Assembly (NCBI GenBank): GCA_023395675.1
Contig: JAEWYL010000201.1
Span: forward strand, 1-32,520
DNA from: Chloroflexota bacterium
Lineage (GTDB): Bacteria; Chloroflexota; Anaerolineae; Anaerolineales; UBA4823
Direction of reading: 5' to 3'
Length of the DNA stretch: 32,520 bases
The notes below the pieces were generated by a model that worked only from the letters and a program-made list of their open reading frames with translations, was not told the DNA's origin and did no database searches. A program made the translations under genes and the position numbers. Positions 6,806-14,493 of this stretch are shown in pieces. The stretch's first letter is position 1; each line of letters opens with the position of its first letter.

Positions 6806-7819
6806 ATGGTACGCCGCCTTGTGATCCTCATCGCCGCCCTGGCCCTGCTGGCAGCCTGCGCCCGCCAGCCCCAAACCGCGGCCCCCCAGCCCCAACCGGG
6901 GGGCGAGTCCGCCTCCGCCGAGGAGACCCTGACCCCGGTGCGCCTGCCGGTCGGCTATATCCCCGATATCCAGTTCGCGCCCCTGTACGTCGCCATGGCG
7001 AAGGGCTACTTCCAGCAGGAAGGCATCCAGCTCAGCCTGGATTACAGTATGGAGACCGACGCCCTGCAGCTGGTGGGGGTGGACAACCTGCAGTTCGCGG
7101 TCGTTTCGGGCGAGCAGGTGCTGCTCGCCCGCAGCCAGGGCCTGCCGGTGGTGTACGTGATGGCCTGGTACCAGGACTACCCGGTGGTGGTGGTCGCCCC
7201 CACGGAGGAGGGAATCCAGACCCCGCAGGACCTGGAAGGCAAGCGCATCGGACTGCCGGGGCTGTACGGGGCCAATTATATTGGCCTGCGCGCCCTGCTC
7301 TCGGCAGCCGGCCTGCAGGAGAGCGACGTCACCCTGGACTCGATCGGCTTCAACCAGGTGGAGGCCCTCTCCGCCGGGCAAGAGCAGGCGGTGGTCGGCT
7401 ACGCCGCGAACGAGCCGCTGGTGCTGCGGGCGCGCGGCTACTCCGTGGACGTGGTGCGGGTCGCCGACTGGGTGCAGCTCGCCTCCAACGGGCTGATCAC
7501 CAACGAGACCACCCGCGCCGAAAACCCCGAGCTGGTGCAGGGGATGGTGACCGCCCTGCGGCGCGGCCTGGAGGAGAGCATCGCCAACCCCGAGGAAGCT
7601 TACGAGATCAGCAAGGACTACATCGAAGGGCTGGCAGACCTGGACCCCGAGGTGCAGAAAGGGAAGCTGGACGTATCCATCGAGTTCTGGAAGACCGAGA
7701 CCCTGGGGCTGTCGGACCGCGCCGCCTGGGAGAATATGCACAATCTGCTTCTCGATATGGGCCTGATCCAGGAGCCGCTGGACCTGGACCGGGCATTTAC
7801 CAATGATTTCATCCAGTAG
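6806..7819 (+). CDS. ribY: Lipoprotein substrate-binding protein, probable riboflavin-binding (NMT1/ThiY-like)
   Basis: 337 residues; AAGGAG at 6792-6797 precedes ATG. The signal peptide ends in lipobox LAAC with Cys18, so the mature protein is membrane-anchored outside the cell, followed by a flexible Gln/Pro/Ala spacer to about residue 45. The NMT1/SsuA-like fold begins with VGYIPDIQFAPLYVAMAKGYF and continues with DALQLVGVDNLQFAVVSGEQV and the hinge segment DLEGKRIGLPGLYGANYIGL. ThiY, which binds the thiamine precursor HMP, and RibY belong to this family. The riboswitch makes a flavin the best guess. The 156-bp gap after the permease has no obvious terminator or promoter. Confidence 0.85.
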   Translation: MVRRLVILIAALALLAACARQPQTAAPQPQPGGESASAEETLTPVRLPVGYIPDIQFAPLYVAMAKGYFQQEGIQLSLDYSMETDALQLVGVDNLQFAVVSGEQVLLARSQGLPVVYVMAWYQDYPVVVVAPTEEGIQTPQDLEGKRIGLPGLYGANYIGLRALLSAAGLQESDVTLDSIGFNQVEALSAGQEQAVVGYAANEPLVLRARGYSVDVVRVADWVQLASNGLITNETTRAENPELVQGMVTALRRGLEESIANPEEAYEISKDYIEGLADLDPEVQKGKLDVSIEFWKTETLGLSDRAAWENMHNLLLDMGLIQEPLDLDRAFTNDFIQ

Positions 7820-8603
7820 CCGCCCGACGCTTATGCCCGCCGCCGAAGCCGCCCCGCCGGTCATCTCCGCCCGAAACCTGAGCGCGGTCTTCCAGGACCG
7901 CGGCGGGGGCCTTCAGGTGCTGGACCATATCACCTTCGCCGTGCAGGAGCAGGAATTCGTCTGCCTGCTCGGGCCCTCGGGCAGCGGGAAGAGCACCCTG
8001 CTGCGCATCCTCTCGGGCCTGCTGCCCCCATCCGCTGGGGAGGCCCTCTTTCGCGGCCAGCCCATCAGCGGGCCGCGGCGCGAGATCGGTCTGGTGTTCC
8101 AGAAAGCCAACCTGATGCCCTGGCGCACGGTCTGGCAGAATATCACCCTGCCCCTGGAACTCCAGAAGATCCCTCCCGCAGAGGCCCGGGCCCAGGCCCA
8201 GGAGATCATCGAACTGGTCGGGCTGCAGGGCTTCGAGGAGTCGCTGCCGCGCGATCTCTCCGGCGGCATGGCGCAGCGGGTGGCGATCGGCCGCGCCCTG
8301 GTGCAGGACCCCCAGGTGCTGCTGCTGGACGAGCCTTTCAGCGGGCTGGACGCCCTCACCCGCGAGCGCATGGGCTTCGAGCTGCTGCGCATCTGGGAGG
8401 CGCGCTGCAAAACGGTGATCATGGTGACCCATTCCATCACCGAGGCGCTGCTGCTGGCGGACCGGGTCCTGGTGCTCACGCCGAGGCCGGCCCGCCTGCG
8501 GCTGGACCTGCCGGTGGACCTGCCTCGCCCGCGGCAGGAGGAGCTCAGCTACACCCCGGAGTTCGGCGGCCTGGCGCGCCGGCTGCGCAGCGCCATCGGC
8601 TGA
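7803..8603 (+). CDS. ABC transporter ATP-binding protein (NitT/TauT type)
   Basis: 266 residues, starting 17 bases inside the end of the binding-protein gene; an alternative ATG at 7833 would remove the overlap and ten non-conserved residues, and neither has a clear ribosome site. Walker A is GPSGSGKST (57-65), the Q-loop lies at LVFQKANLMPW (near 100), the signature LSGGMAQR near 152, Walker B VLLLDEPFSGLD near 173 and the switch His in VTHS near 210. It would power the RibXY-like permease. As I recall, the Chloroflexus RibXY description centres on permease and binding protein, so a dedicated ATPase in the same operon is informative. Confidence 0.88.
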   Translation: MISSSSRPTLMPAAEAAPPVISARNLSAVFQDRGGGLQVLDHITFAVQEQEFVCLLGPSGSGKSTLLRILSGLLPPSAGEALFRGQPISGPRREIGLVFQKANLMPWRTVWQNITLPLELQKIPPAEARAQAQEIIELVGLQGFEESLPRDLSGGMAQRVAIGRALVQDPQVLLLDEPFSGLDALTRERMGFELLRIWEARCKTVIMVTHSITEALLLADRVLVLTPRPARLRLDLPVDLPRPRQEELSYTPEFGGLARRLRSAIG

Positions 8604-8619
8604 GGGCAATGCGAGGCGG

Positions 8620-8660
8620 AGCGAAGGGTGCGGTAGGCTGCGCTTACCGCACCCTTCGCT
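8620..8660. terminator. Stem-loop ending the transporter operon
   Basis: AGCGAAGGGTGCGGTA (8620-8635) and TACCGCACCCTTCGCT (8645-8660) form a perfect 16-bp stem with a 9-nt loop, beginning 17 bases after the ATPase stop. There is only ATTTA downstream, not a U-run. Confidence 0.7.
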
Positions 8661-8682
8661 ATTTACGCGCCGGGAGCATAAT

Positions 8683-8711
8683 TTGCTCTTTTCCTGTTTT
8701 ATTGGTAAGAT
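8683..8711 (+). promoter_or_regulatory. Candidate sigma-70-type promoter
   Basis: TTGCTC (8683-8688), a 17-bp spacer and TAAGAT (8706-8711) lie between the operon terminator and the gene at 8745, giving a leader of about 25 bases. Confidence 0.45.
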
Positions 8712-8744
8712 TCCTCACAACCGTCTTGACTGGAGAAGAGCTGC

Positions 8745-9710
8745 ATGAAGCTGAGGATTCAAGCCCTGTTCCTGGCCCTGTTCACCGCCGCCCTGCTTTT
8801 TTCGCCGGGCCTGGCCCAGAGCGAAGGAAATGCCGCCCCCGGGCCGCTGCTGCAGGGGAGCGGGCTGCGCATTGACACGCTGAAAATTGATATCTGGCCT
8901 GAATATGACCAGCCCAGCGCGCTGGTGATCTATCACATCACCCTGGACGCCAACACCAGCCTGCCGGTTGAGATGGCATTTCGCATCCCGGCTGCGGCCG
9001 GAGAGCCCAACGCCCTGGCGGCGGGCCAGTCGGATGACGCTGCCGTGCTCCGCAACCTGACCTACGAGCGCACGGTGGATGGCGAGTGGGCCACCCTGCG
9101 CTTCACCACCGGTATGCCGGTGATCCGGATCGAGTATTACGATCCATCCCTGGTTAAACAGGGCGCCTCCCGGCGTTTCGAGTTTACCTGGCTGGGCGAT
9201 TACGCCGCCAACCGCATGATTATCGAGGTCCAGCAGCCGGCCGGCGCCCGGGACGTCAGCCTGAACCCGAACCTGGGCACCGGCGTGCTGAACCAGGACG
9301 GGCTGCTCTACTACCGGGCCGATCTGGGCAGCCGCGCCGCCGGGGAGACGCAGGTGATCTCGCTGGTCTACCAGAAAGACACGGAGACCCTCAGCGTCGA
9401 AAACGTGCCGGTGGAGCCGGCGGACCCGATCACCACCAGCGGCAGCGGGACCCCGGTTTTCAACGGGGCGCTCCCCTGGCTGCTGGGGCTGCTGGGGGTA
9501 GTGCTCATCGCCGGGGGCGGGCTGTGGTACTGGCAGTCGGGCAAGAGCCGGGAGCGGCCCAGGCAGGCGCGCGGCCGGCGCCGCGCGACGGAGCCGGAAA
9601 GCGCCCCCGCCCCGGCTGAAGGCCATATCTACTGCCACCAGTGCGGCAAGCGCGCCGCGGCCAACGACCGCTTCTGCCGCACCTGCGGCACCCGTCTGCG
9701 CACCGAGTGA
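8745..9710 (+). CDS. Membrane protein with exported beta domain and cytosolic zinc ribbon
   Basis: 321 residues. A Sec signal peptide (1-25, ending GLAQ) is followed by an exported region (about 26-240) with alternating hydrophobic pattern typical of beta-sandwiches (ALVIYHITLDANTSLPVEMAFRIP). One membrane segment lies at about 244-265, then a basic stretch (RERPRQARGRRR), then a C-terminal zinc ribbon with Cys at 297, 300, 311 and 314. The positive charge after the membrane segment puts the ribbon in the cytosol. No family function is known to me. Its ribbon resembles that of the CcmI-like protein at 17750, and it sits convergent to the decaheme cytochrome, so a link to cytochrome export or sensing is possible but is inference. 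Confidence 0.82.
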   Translation: MKLRIQALFLALFTAALLFSPGLAQSEGNAAPGPLLQGSGLRIDTLKIDIWPEYDQPSALVIYHITLDANTSLPVEMAFRIPAAAGEPNALAAGQSDDAAVLRNLTYERTVDGEWATLRFTTGMPVIRIEYYDPSLVKQGASRRFEFTWLGDYAANRMIIEVQQPAGARDVSLNPNLGTGVLNQDGLLYYRADLGSRAAGETQVISLVYQKDTETLSVENVPVEPADPITTSGSGTPVFNGALPWLLGLLGVVLIAGGGLWYWQSGKSRERPRQARGRRRATEPESAPAPAEGHIYCHQCGKRAAANDRFCRTCGTRLRTE

Positions 9711-9752
9711 GCGCGGCTGTAATCCGTACCGGAGAAGGAATTCACTGGGGAA

Positions 9753-9792
9753 AACAAATATGGCGGGGCCGCGAGGCCCCGCCATATTTGTT
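9753..9792. terminator. Bidirectional terminator
   Basis: An 18-bp perfect stem joins 9753-9770 and 9775-9792, capped by a GCGA (GNRA) tetraloop. A-rich and T-rich ends flank the GC core, so it can terminate both the rightward zinc-ribbon gene and the leftward cytochrome gene, which converge here. Confidence 0.9.
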
Positions 9793-9830
9793 ACTGCGAT
9801 TAACTGCGGTCTTTTTCAGACCAGTGGGTA

Positions 9831-12110
9831 CTACTGCTCACCCGTCACCGCGGGCGGGGGAGCGACCTCGGGGCGAGTCAGGCCGGACACGTCCGCGCCC
9901 AGCGCCTGCAGGCTGTCGTACAGGATCTGCATGATGTAATCGCCGTTGTGGGCAAAGGCGCCCGGATCCTTGTCCACCCACAGGAAGTTGTACGCTCCCC
10001 GCAGCATGGTGGGAGTCCAGGAGGTATAGCCCTCGTCGCCCTGGTCAATCCTGCCGTTCTCGTTGGCATCGGTGTACCAGTAGGGATAGGCCGCTGGCGC
10101 ATACTGGATCGGCGTCCCGGCGGTATCCCGGGCGTAGGCCTGGAGCGCAGCCAGGAGCTGCTCGTGCATGGTCCCGACCTCGCCGGCAATGCCTTCCGTG
10201 GTGTCGCCGTCGCCGTCATAGTCGGCCACCGCCCGGTCCATGCGCAGCGCGTCCAGGTCCTCCACCGATTCGACGTCCAGATGGCAGGCGGTGCAGACCT
10301 GGATCCTTACCTGAAGCGAGTGCGGTTCGTGGCACTCGGTGCAGGTGTCGAAGTTGGGGACGTGGGCGAAGCGCCCGTTGTACTGCTGGCCGTTGAACTC
10401 GTACGCGCCCTTCGCCTCGGTGCCGAAGAGCGTGGCTCCGGTGGCGAAGTAGTGCGGGTTGCGGAAGGTCAGCATATCGGTGACTTCGTTGTCTGCAACC
10501 CCGGCCCTGGCGATGGCGGCGTCAATGCTCGCCTTCGACTCGCGGCCCTGGTGGCACTGCAGACAGAGGTTGCTGTCCAGGTTGTCCAGCGCCAGCACCG
10601 CACCGCTCGGGAAGCGCACCTGCTCCACCGTGTAGCGGCCGAAGTCCTGCAGGTTGGTGTGGCAGGTGGTGCAGAGCAGGCCGTTGGTCGGGGTGACCGC
10701 GACGTTCAGCCCGGAGACCTGGTCCCGGGCGCGGGAAGCCTCGCCCAGGAACATCGGCAGCCCCTCGCCGGAGTGGCAGCGGGCGCAGTCGCCGGGAACC
10801 AGGCGGGTTTCTTCATGGTCCCAGTGGCGGAAGGCCTCAGCCGAGCCGGCGAAGTGCCCGGGGTCGTCCCGGGAAGCAGCGCCCAGATCAACCGGCTGGC
10901 TCATCGCGCCGTTGAGGTCGTTGATCGAGTCGTGCAGGAGCTGGATGATGTACTTGCCGCCGTGCGCGTAAGCGCCGGGATCCTTCAGGGAAACCTGGTA
11001 GTTGTAGGCTGCTTTGAGCAGGCGCCCGGTCCAGCTTCCAAAGCCGTTCTCGCCGGTAGCCTCGTCCTCGCTGATCTCGCCGTCCGCGTTCGGGTCGGCG
11101 AACCAGTACGGGTGCGCCCCGGCGTTGTAGCCGATGGGCTGGGCCGCCACCTCGCTGGCGTAGCTCTGGATGGCAGTCAGCAGCATACCCTGCAGGCCCT
11201 CGATCTCCGAAGCCACGCCTTCCTCGACGTCGCCGTCGCCGTCGTAGTCGGCCAGCGAGCCCTGCATGCGGATATTGCGCAGGTCCTCACGCGTGGACAC
11301 GCCAAAATGGCAGGCCTGGCATTCTTCGATGCGCAGCTCGGTGGTGTGCGGATCGTGGCAGTCGGCGCAGGAGTCGTAGCCTTCCACGTGCTGGAACTTG
11401 GAGTCGTACGACATCCCGTCGTATTCATAACCGCCCTGGGTCATGGTGCCGTAGAGCGTAGCCGCCGCCGCATAGTAATGAATGTTGATAAAGCCAAGGG
11501 ACCGCTCTTCCACGGGTTCGGGCACCACATCCAGGTCTTCGGTAATCCCGAATCTCTCCAGAGCCTCATCCACCTGCACTTTGGAGGCCCGTCCCTGGTG
11601 GCACTGCATACAGCGGGCGGAGTCCTCCAGCCCGGTGATCTCGGCCCCGGAGGGGAAGACCACGCTGGTCATGGTGGCTGTGGTGGGATTGTGACAGGCC
11701 TGGCAGGTGACCACCTCGCCGACCGGGACGGGGGCATTCACCACACCGGCCTCCGACCCGTCCTCCCCGATGAAGTCAATATACCCGGAGGAACTGTGGC
11801 ACTTGGCGCAGTTTTCCGGTACTTCTGCGGGGTCCTCTTCATCCCAATGCACAAAGGCCTCCGCCTCCACATCGGCATGCGGCGAGGCGAGCCATTCTTC
11901 CTGGTATGGGACATGTTCAATAATTTGCTCGGGGCATTGGACCGCGGGCGCGGTCGGACAGGGAGCCTGCGTGGACTGCTGCGCGACTTCCTCGGCCTCC
12001 GCCTCGGTCGGCTGGGGAGTGGGCGCAGTGTCCCCTTGCTGGCAGGCTGCCAGGACCATTGCTATAGCCAGTAGCAATGCGCCCAAAAGCAGCACTTGTT
12101 TGGATTTCAT
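9831..12110 (-). CDS. Decaheme c-type cytochrome lipoprotein (duplicated pentaheme module, EF-hand loops)
   Basis: 759 residues from ATG at 12110, chosen because AGGAG lies 7 bases upstream and the lipoprotein signal starts there (lipobox LAAC, Cys23); longer frames to 12170 place the signal internally. Ten CxxCH heme sites occur at 101, 136, 167, 248, 264 and 442, 480, 516, 590, 606. The second five repeat the first five at a shift of 341-349 residues, so the gene is a tandem duplication of a pentaheme unit. Each half also carries YDGDGD (289-294, 631-636) and an EF-hand-like loop (DPNADGEISEDE at 339-350; DANENGRIDQGD at 681-692), suggesting calcium binding. In a monoderm cell the protein would sit on the outer face of the membrane and move electrons. 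The Ccm operon nearby would attach its hemes. I cannot assign it to a named respiratory complex. Confidence 0.93.
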   Translation of the reverse strand: MKSKQVLLLGALLLAIAMVLAACQQGDTAPTPQPTEAEAEEVAQQSTQAPCPTAPAVQCPEQIIEHVPYQEEWLASPHADVEAEAFVHWDEEDPAEVPENCAKCHSSSGYIDFIGEDGSEAGVVNAPVPVGEVVTCQACHNPTTATMTSVVFPSGAEITGLEDSARCMQCHQGRASKVQVDEALERFGITEDLDVVPEPVEERSLGFINIHYYAAAATLYGTMTQGGYEYDGMSYDSKFQHVEGYDSCADCHDPHTTELRIEECQACHFGVSTREDLRNIRMQGSLADYDGDGDVEEGVASEIEGLQGMLLTAIQSYASEVAAQPIGYNAGAHPYWFADPNADGEISEDEATGENGFGSWTGRLLKAAYNYQVSLKDPGAYAHGGKYIIQLLHDSINDLNGAMSQPVDLGAASRDDPGHFAGSAEAFRHWDHEETRLVPGDCARCHSGEGLPMFLGEASRARDQVSGLNVAVTPTNGLLCTTCHTNLQDFGRYTVEQVRFPSGAVLALDNLDSNLCLQCHQGRESKASIDAAIARAGVADNEVTDMLTFRNPHYFATGATLFGTEAKGAYEFNGQQYNGRFAHVPNFDTCTECHEPHSLQVRIQVCTACHLDVESVEDLDALRMDRAVADYDGDGDTTEGIAGEVGTMHEQLLAALQAYARDTAGTPIQYAPAAYPYWYTDANENGRIDQGDEGYTSWTPTMLRGAYNFLWVDKDPGAFAHNGDYIMQILYDSLQALGADVSGLTRPEVAPPPAVTGEQ

Positions 12111-12701
12111 AGCCATTCTCCTCTCAATGTCAGAAAAAGAGACCGTGCTTCGTTCGCGTTGTTGGATCAAGGGTGTCCTGGAGTGATGGCAGCCACCTCC
12201 TTTCTTTTAGCGTGCTTCATTAAATAATGAAAAATACCCTCGCAGAGATGTGTGATTCAACACAACCTGGAGACTATCTATTGGGTATTGTAACCCAACA
12301 AACAGAGCCGGATTAGTGGCAAATGTCCTATAGAGAATATGACAAATAGTGATTTGCGGGTTCCATCCACCTCCTCCCCCTTCTCTCTGGCGAACGGCGG
12401 GCTGCCCCGCCGCCGGGGAGAGAGAACTATCCAGCCCGGCTGGGCGAAGATCATCCTTCCGCCCGCCGCCTGTTCTCAGCCTGGATTATCACTTAGCGGA
12501 TGTGCTGCTCCGTGAAGCCGTACCTGCTTTCCCCATGTCAAGGAGCTTTCACAGTGTTGTTCGCATTTTGCCAGGTAAATACACTTCACCTTTCAGAAGC
12601 CTCTTTATTGTACCGGATTTTTTGCCGAATCGAACAGGGATCAGGGTGCTTGCCCAGGGCAATCGCGTCCTGCCTTTTTTCTCCCACCCGGGAGGAGAAA
12701 G

Positions 12702-12740
12702 CCGGGATGTTTGTGGGGCTGCGGCCCACAAACATCCCGG
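12702..12740. repeat. Perfect 16-bp inverted repeat
   Basis: CCGGGATGTTTGTGGG (12702-12717) and CCCACAAACATCCCGG (12725-12740) with a 7-nt loop, in the middle of the gene-free stretch, followed by AAATTCCTGATTTT on the plus strand. It could be a terminator for an unseen transcript or a regulatory RNA structure. Confidence 0.6.
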
Positions 12741-12916
12741 AAATTCCTGATTTTACGGGATTGCGCCCTGGCGCATGGGTGTACGAAAAGTTTGTTATCT
12801 TTTCTTTTGAGAGCTCCCGAGTGCGCGGCTTTCTCACAGCCGCCGCCTGTAAACCTCAACCGCTCTCCCGTTTTTTTGGCGACTTCTAGTACAATCAGGA
12901 AGTGATGGTTAAGGTT

Positions 12917-12997
12917 CTATCCGAAAAATGTACTGCTGCAGTGATTGAGAGGCAGAGCCCCCATCAATACAACAGTACAGAACTATTTTTTGGATAG
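12917..12997 (+). promoter_or_regulatory. Long imperfect inverted repeat in the response-regulator leader
   Basis: CTATCCGAAAAAT and GTACTGCTG (12917-12938) recur inverted as CAACAGTAC (12970-12978) and ATTTTTTGGATAG (12984-12997), with a 5-nt insertion between the two blocks in the right arm. The structure ends 22 bases before the start codon. It may be an attenuator, a binding site or a mobile-element scar. Confidence 0.5.
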
Positions 12998-13019
12998 GTT
13001 CTCAGAGGATAGAGGCCCG

Positions 13020-13703
13020 ATGAATACAATCCGGCTGTTGTTAGTGGATGACCACGATATCGTGAGGGCTGGCCTGAGGTCTTTTCTCGAGATGCAGAGC
13101 GGGGTGCAGGTGGCTGCGGAAGCGAGCGGAGGCCAGGAGGCGGTCCGCCTCGCTCTGGAATTGCAGCCCGACGTCGTGTTGATGGATATCGGTATGCCGG
13201 ATATGGACGGGCAGGAAGCCACGCGCCGCATTAAGGCCGCGCTGCCAGAGTGCCGGGTGCTGGCGCTTACCGTATTCGAGGACAAGGATCATTTCTTTCA
13301 AATGCTGGACGCAGGCGCCTCCGGGTACGTCTCCAAACACGCCACGCCGGATGAGTTGCTGGCAGCCATACGCTCGGTCGCGCGCGGGCTGGTCTATCTC
13401 CAGCCCGCACTGGCGCGCTGGCTGCTGGAAGATTACCGCCGCCTGCTCGGTTCTACCCGGGCGCAGGAGGCCTCCTCTTCACCTGAGGACGTCAAAGACC
13501 TGAAAGTCCTGAGCGAGCGAGAACGGCAGGTGCTCGAACAGGTGGCGGAGGGCCGCACCAACTCCCAAATCGGGGAAAGCCTGGGCATCAGCGGTAAAAC
13601 CGTCGCCCGCCACCGGGAGCGGATCATGAACAAGCTGAATTTACACTCAAGCACAGAACTGGTAAAATTCGCCATTCGGACCGGCTTAATCAGCATTCGT
13701 TAG
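13020..13703 (+). CDS. NarL/FixJ-family response regulator (REC + LuxR HTH)
   Basis: 227 residues from ATG at 13020, preceded by AGAGG; the frame extends to 12945 but those residues have no homology pattern and would overlap the leader dyad. The receiver domain (1-120) has the acidic pair D10-D11, phospho-acceptor Asp56 (VVLMDIGMPDMDG), Thr in LALTVFED and Lys in GYVSKHATPDEL. The DNA-binding domain is the C-terminal 65 residues (LSERERQVLEQVAEGRTNSQIGESLGISGKTVARHRERIMNKL). No histidine kinase is adjacent, so it is an orphan. Its place between the decaheme gene and the Ccm operon makes both likely targets; this is inference. Confidence 0.94.
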   Translation: MNTIRLLLVDDHDIVRAGLRSFLEMQSGVQVAAEASGGQEAVRLALELQPDVVLMDIGMPDMDGQEATRRIKAALPECRVLALTVFEDKDHFFQMLDAGASGYVSKHATPDELLAAIRSVARGLVYLQPALARWLLEDYRRLLGSTRAQEASSSPEDVKDLKVLSERERQVLEQVAEGRTNSQIGESLGISGKTVARHRERIMNKLNLHSSTELVKFAIRTGLISIR

Positions 13704-13752
13704 CCGCTTCCCTGCAGGCAGGCTGCGGTCCGCCGGCAGAGGGGCAATATTT

Positions 13753-13782
13753 TTGAGTGCAGCTTGAGAAAAATCTCATAAT
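13753..13782 (+). promoter_or_regulatory. Candidate promoter of the ccm operon
   Basis: TTGAGT (13753-13758), an 18-bp spacer and CATAAT (13777-13782). The leader that follows contains a dyad CAAGGTA-N10-TACCTTG (13813-13836) and a 9-bp hairpin CCGGCGCAC/GTGTGCCGG (13847-13870, one G-U), either of which could regulate the operon. Confidence 0.42.
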
Positions 13783-13958
13783 CTATTGGGTCTCATCTCA
13801 GCCTCGGTTAATCAAGGTATGTAACAATTTACCTTGCACCATGGCACCGGCGCACAAGGGGGTGTGCCGGAGGGCTGGCGACCTGCCCATTAATTTGAAC
13901 CAGGATGGTAAACTCAGAGCCAGGATTTTCACTTACAGGAAAAGGAGAGAGCGAACCG

Positions 13959-14477
13959 ATGGAGCAAACCCTCCCAGAAAGCAAAGCATCCGGATTGGCT
14001 GGACGCGCAAAGTTCATCATCGGAGGCCTGCTGATTCTTGCGGCCGTCGTTTACCTGATCGCATCCTCGACCGTGGGCGCAGCCCAGTATTTCATGACCG
14101 TCGAAGAGCTGAACACGAAGGGCAGCGAAGTTTTGGGCCGCGAGCTGCGCATTTCCGGCGCGGTGCTGGGCGAAAGCATCCAGTACGACTCCCAATCGCT
14201 GACCCTCTCTTTCGAAGTGGCCCACGTTCCGGGCGATAATGCGGAGATCGAGGCCCAGGGAGGCCTGGCACAGGCGCTTTACGAGGCCACCGTAGATCCG
14301 AGCCGCCCGCGCTTGAAGGTGGTCTATAACGGGGTCAAACCGGACCTGCTGCGCCATGAGGCCCAGGCCATCATGACCGGCAAACTGGGCGAGGATGGGG
14401 TCTTTTACGCCGAAGAGCTGCTGCTGAAATGCCCCACCAAGTACGAAGAAGCCGTTCCGGAGCAGAGCGAAGGCTAG
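13959..14477 (+). CDS. ccmE: Cytochrome c maturation heme chaperone CcmE (Cys-type)
   Basis: 172 residues from ATG at 13959, 11 bases after AAGGAGAG; an upstream ATG at 13905 would add 18 residues before the usual start. One N-terminal membrane anchor (about 18-35) precedes the OB-fold heme-chaperone domain (FMTVEEL..., LRISGAVL, VVYNGVKPDLLRHEAQAIMTGKL). The heme-attachment motif is CPTKY (158-162), the CxxxY form, instead of HxxxY of proteobacterial CcmE. The Cys form is known from archaea and some bacteria such as Desulfovibrio. CcmE receives heme from CcmC and passes it to CcmF. It heads the operon, 16 bp before ccmF. Confidence 0.95.
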   Translation: MEQTLPESKASGLAGRAKFIIGGLLILAAVVYLIASSTVGAAQYFMTVEELNTKGSEVLGRELRISGAVLGESIQYDSQSLTLSFEVAHVPGDNAEIEAQGGLAQALYEATVDPSRPRLKVVYNGVKPDLLRHEAQAIMTGKLGEDGVFYAEELLLKCPTKYEEAVPEQSEG

Positions 14478-14493
14478 CGAGCGGGGAGAATTT

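Larger units (their letters stand above)
12111..13019. other. Divergent regulatory region between decaheme cytochrome and response regulator
   Basis: About 0.9 kb with no convincing gene; short frames at 12349-12905 lack ribosome sites and family features. Three dyads stand upstream of the cytochrome: TTCATTA-AA-TAATGAA (12216-12231), TGTG-ATTCAA-CACA (12251-12264) and TTGGGT-ATTGTA-ACCCAA (12281-12298). A strong ribosome-site-like AAAGGAGGTGG (minus strand, about 12191-12202) is not followed by a normal start codon. On the other side TACAAT (12890-12895) may be the -10 of the response regulator. Two larger inverted repeats are listed separately. Confidence 0.55.

Noticed and set aside
9948..12074. 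708-residue open frame on the plus strand
   Set aside because: It is the exact antisense of the decaheme gene, has no ribosome site or family features, and arises from high GC content.
12251..12264. CRP- or FNR-type box upstream of the decaheme gene
   Set aside because: TGTG-N6-CACA lacks the full TGTGA-N6-TCACA consensus and the TTGAT-N4-ATCAA pattern is absent, so I record it only as a dyad.
12349..12905. Several short frames upstream of the response regulator
   Set aside because: They overlap one another on both strands, lack ribosome sites, and cross the perfect hairpin at 12702-12740; composition is not protein-like.
12945..13019. Upstream extension of the response regulator
   Set aside because: The receiver domain starts at MNTIRLLLVDDH with its own ribosome site; the extra 25 residues have no receiver-domain pattern and run over the leader dyad.
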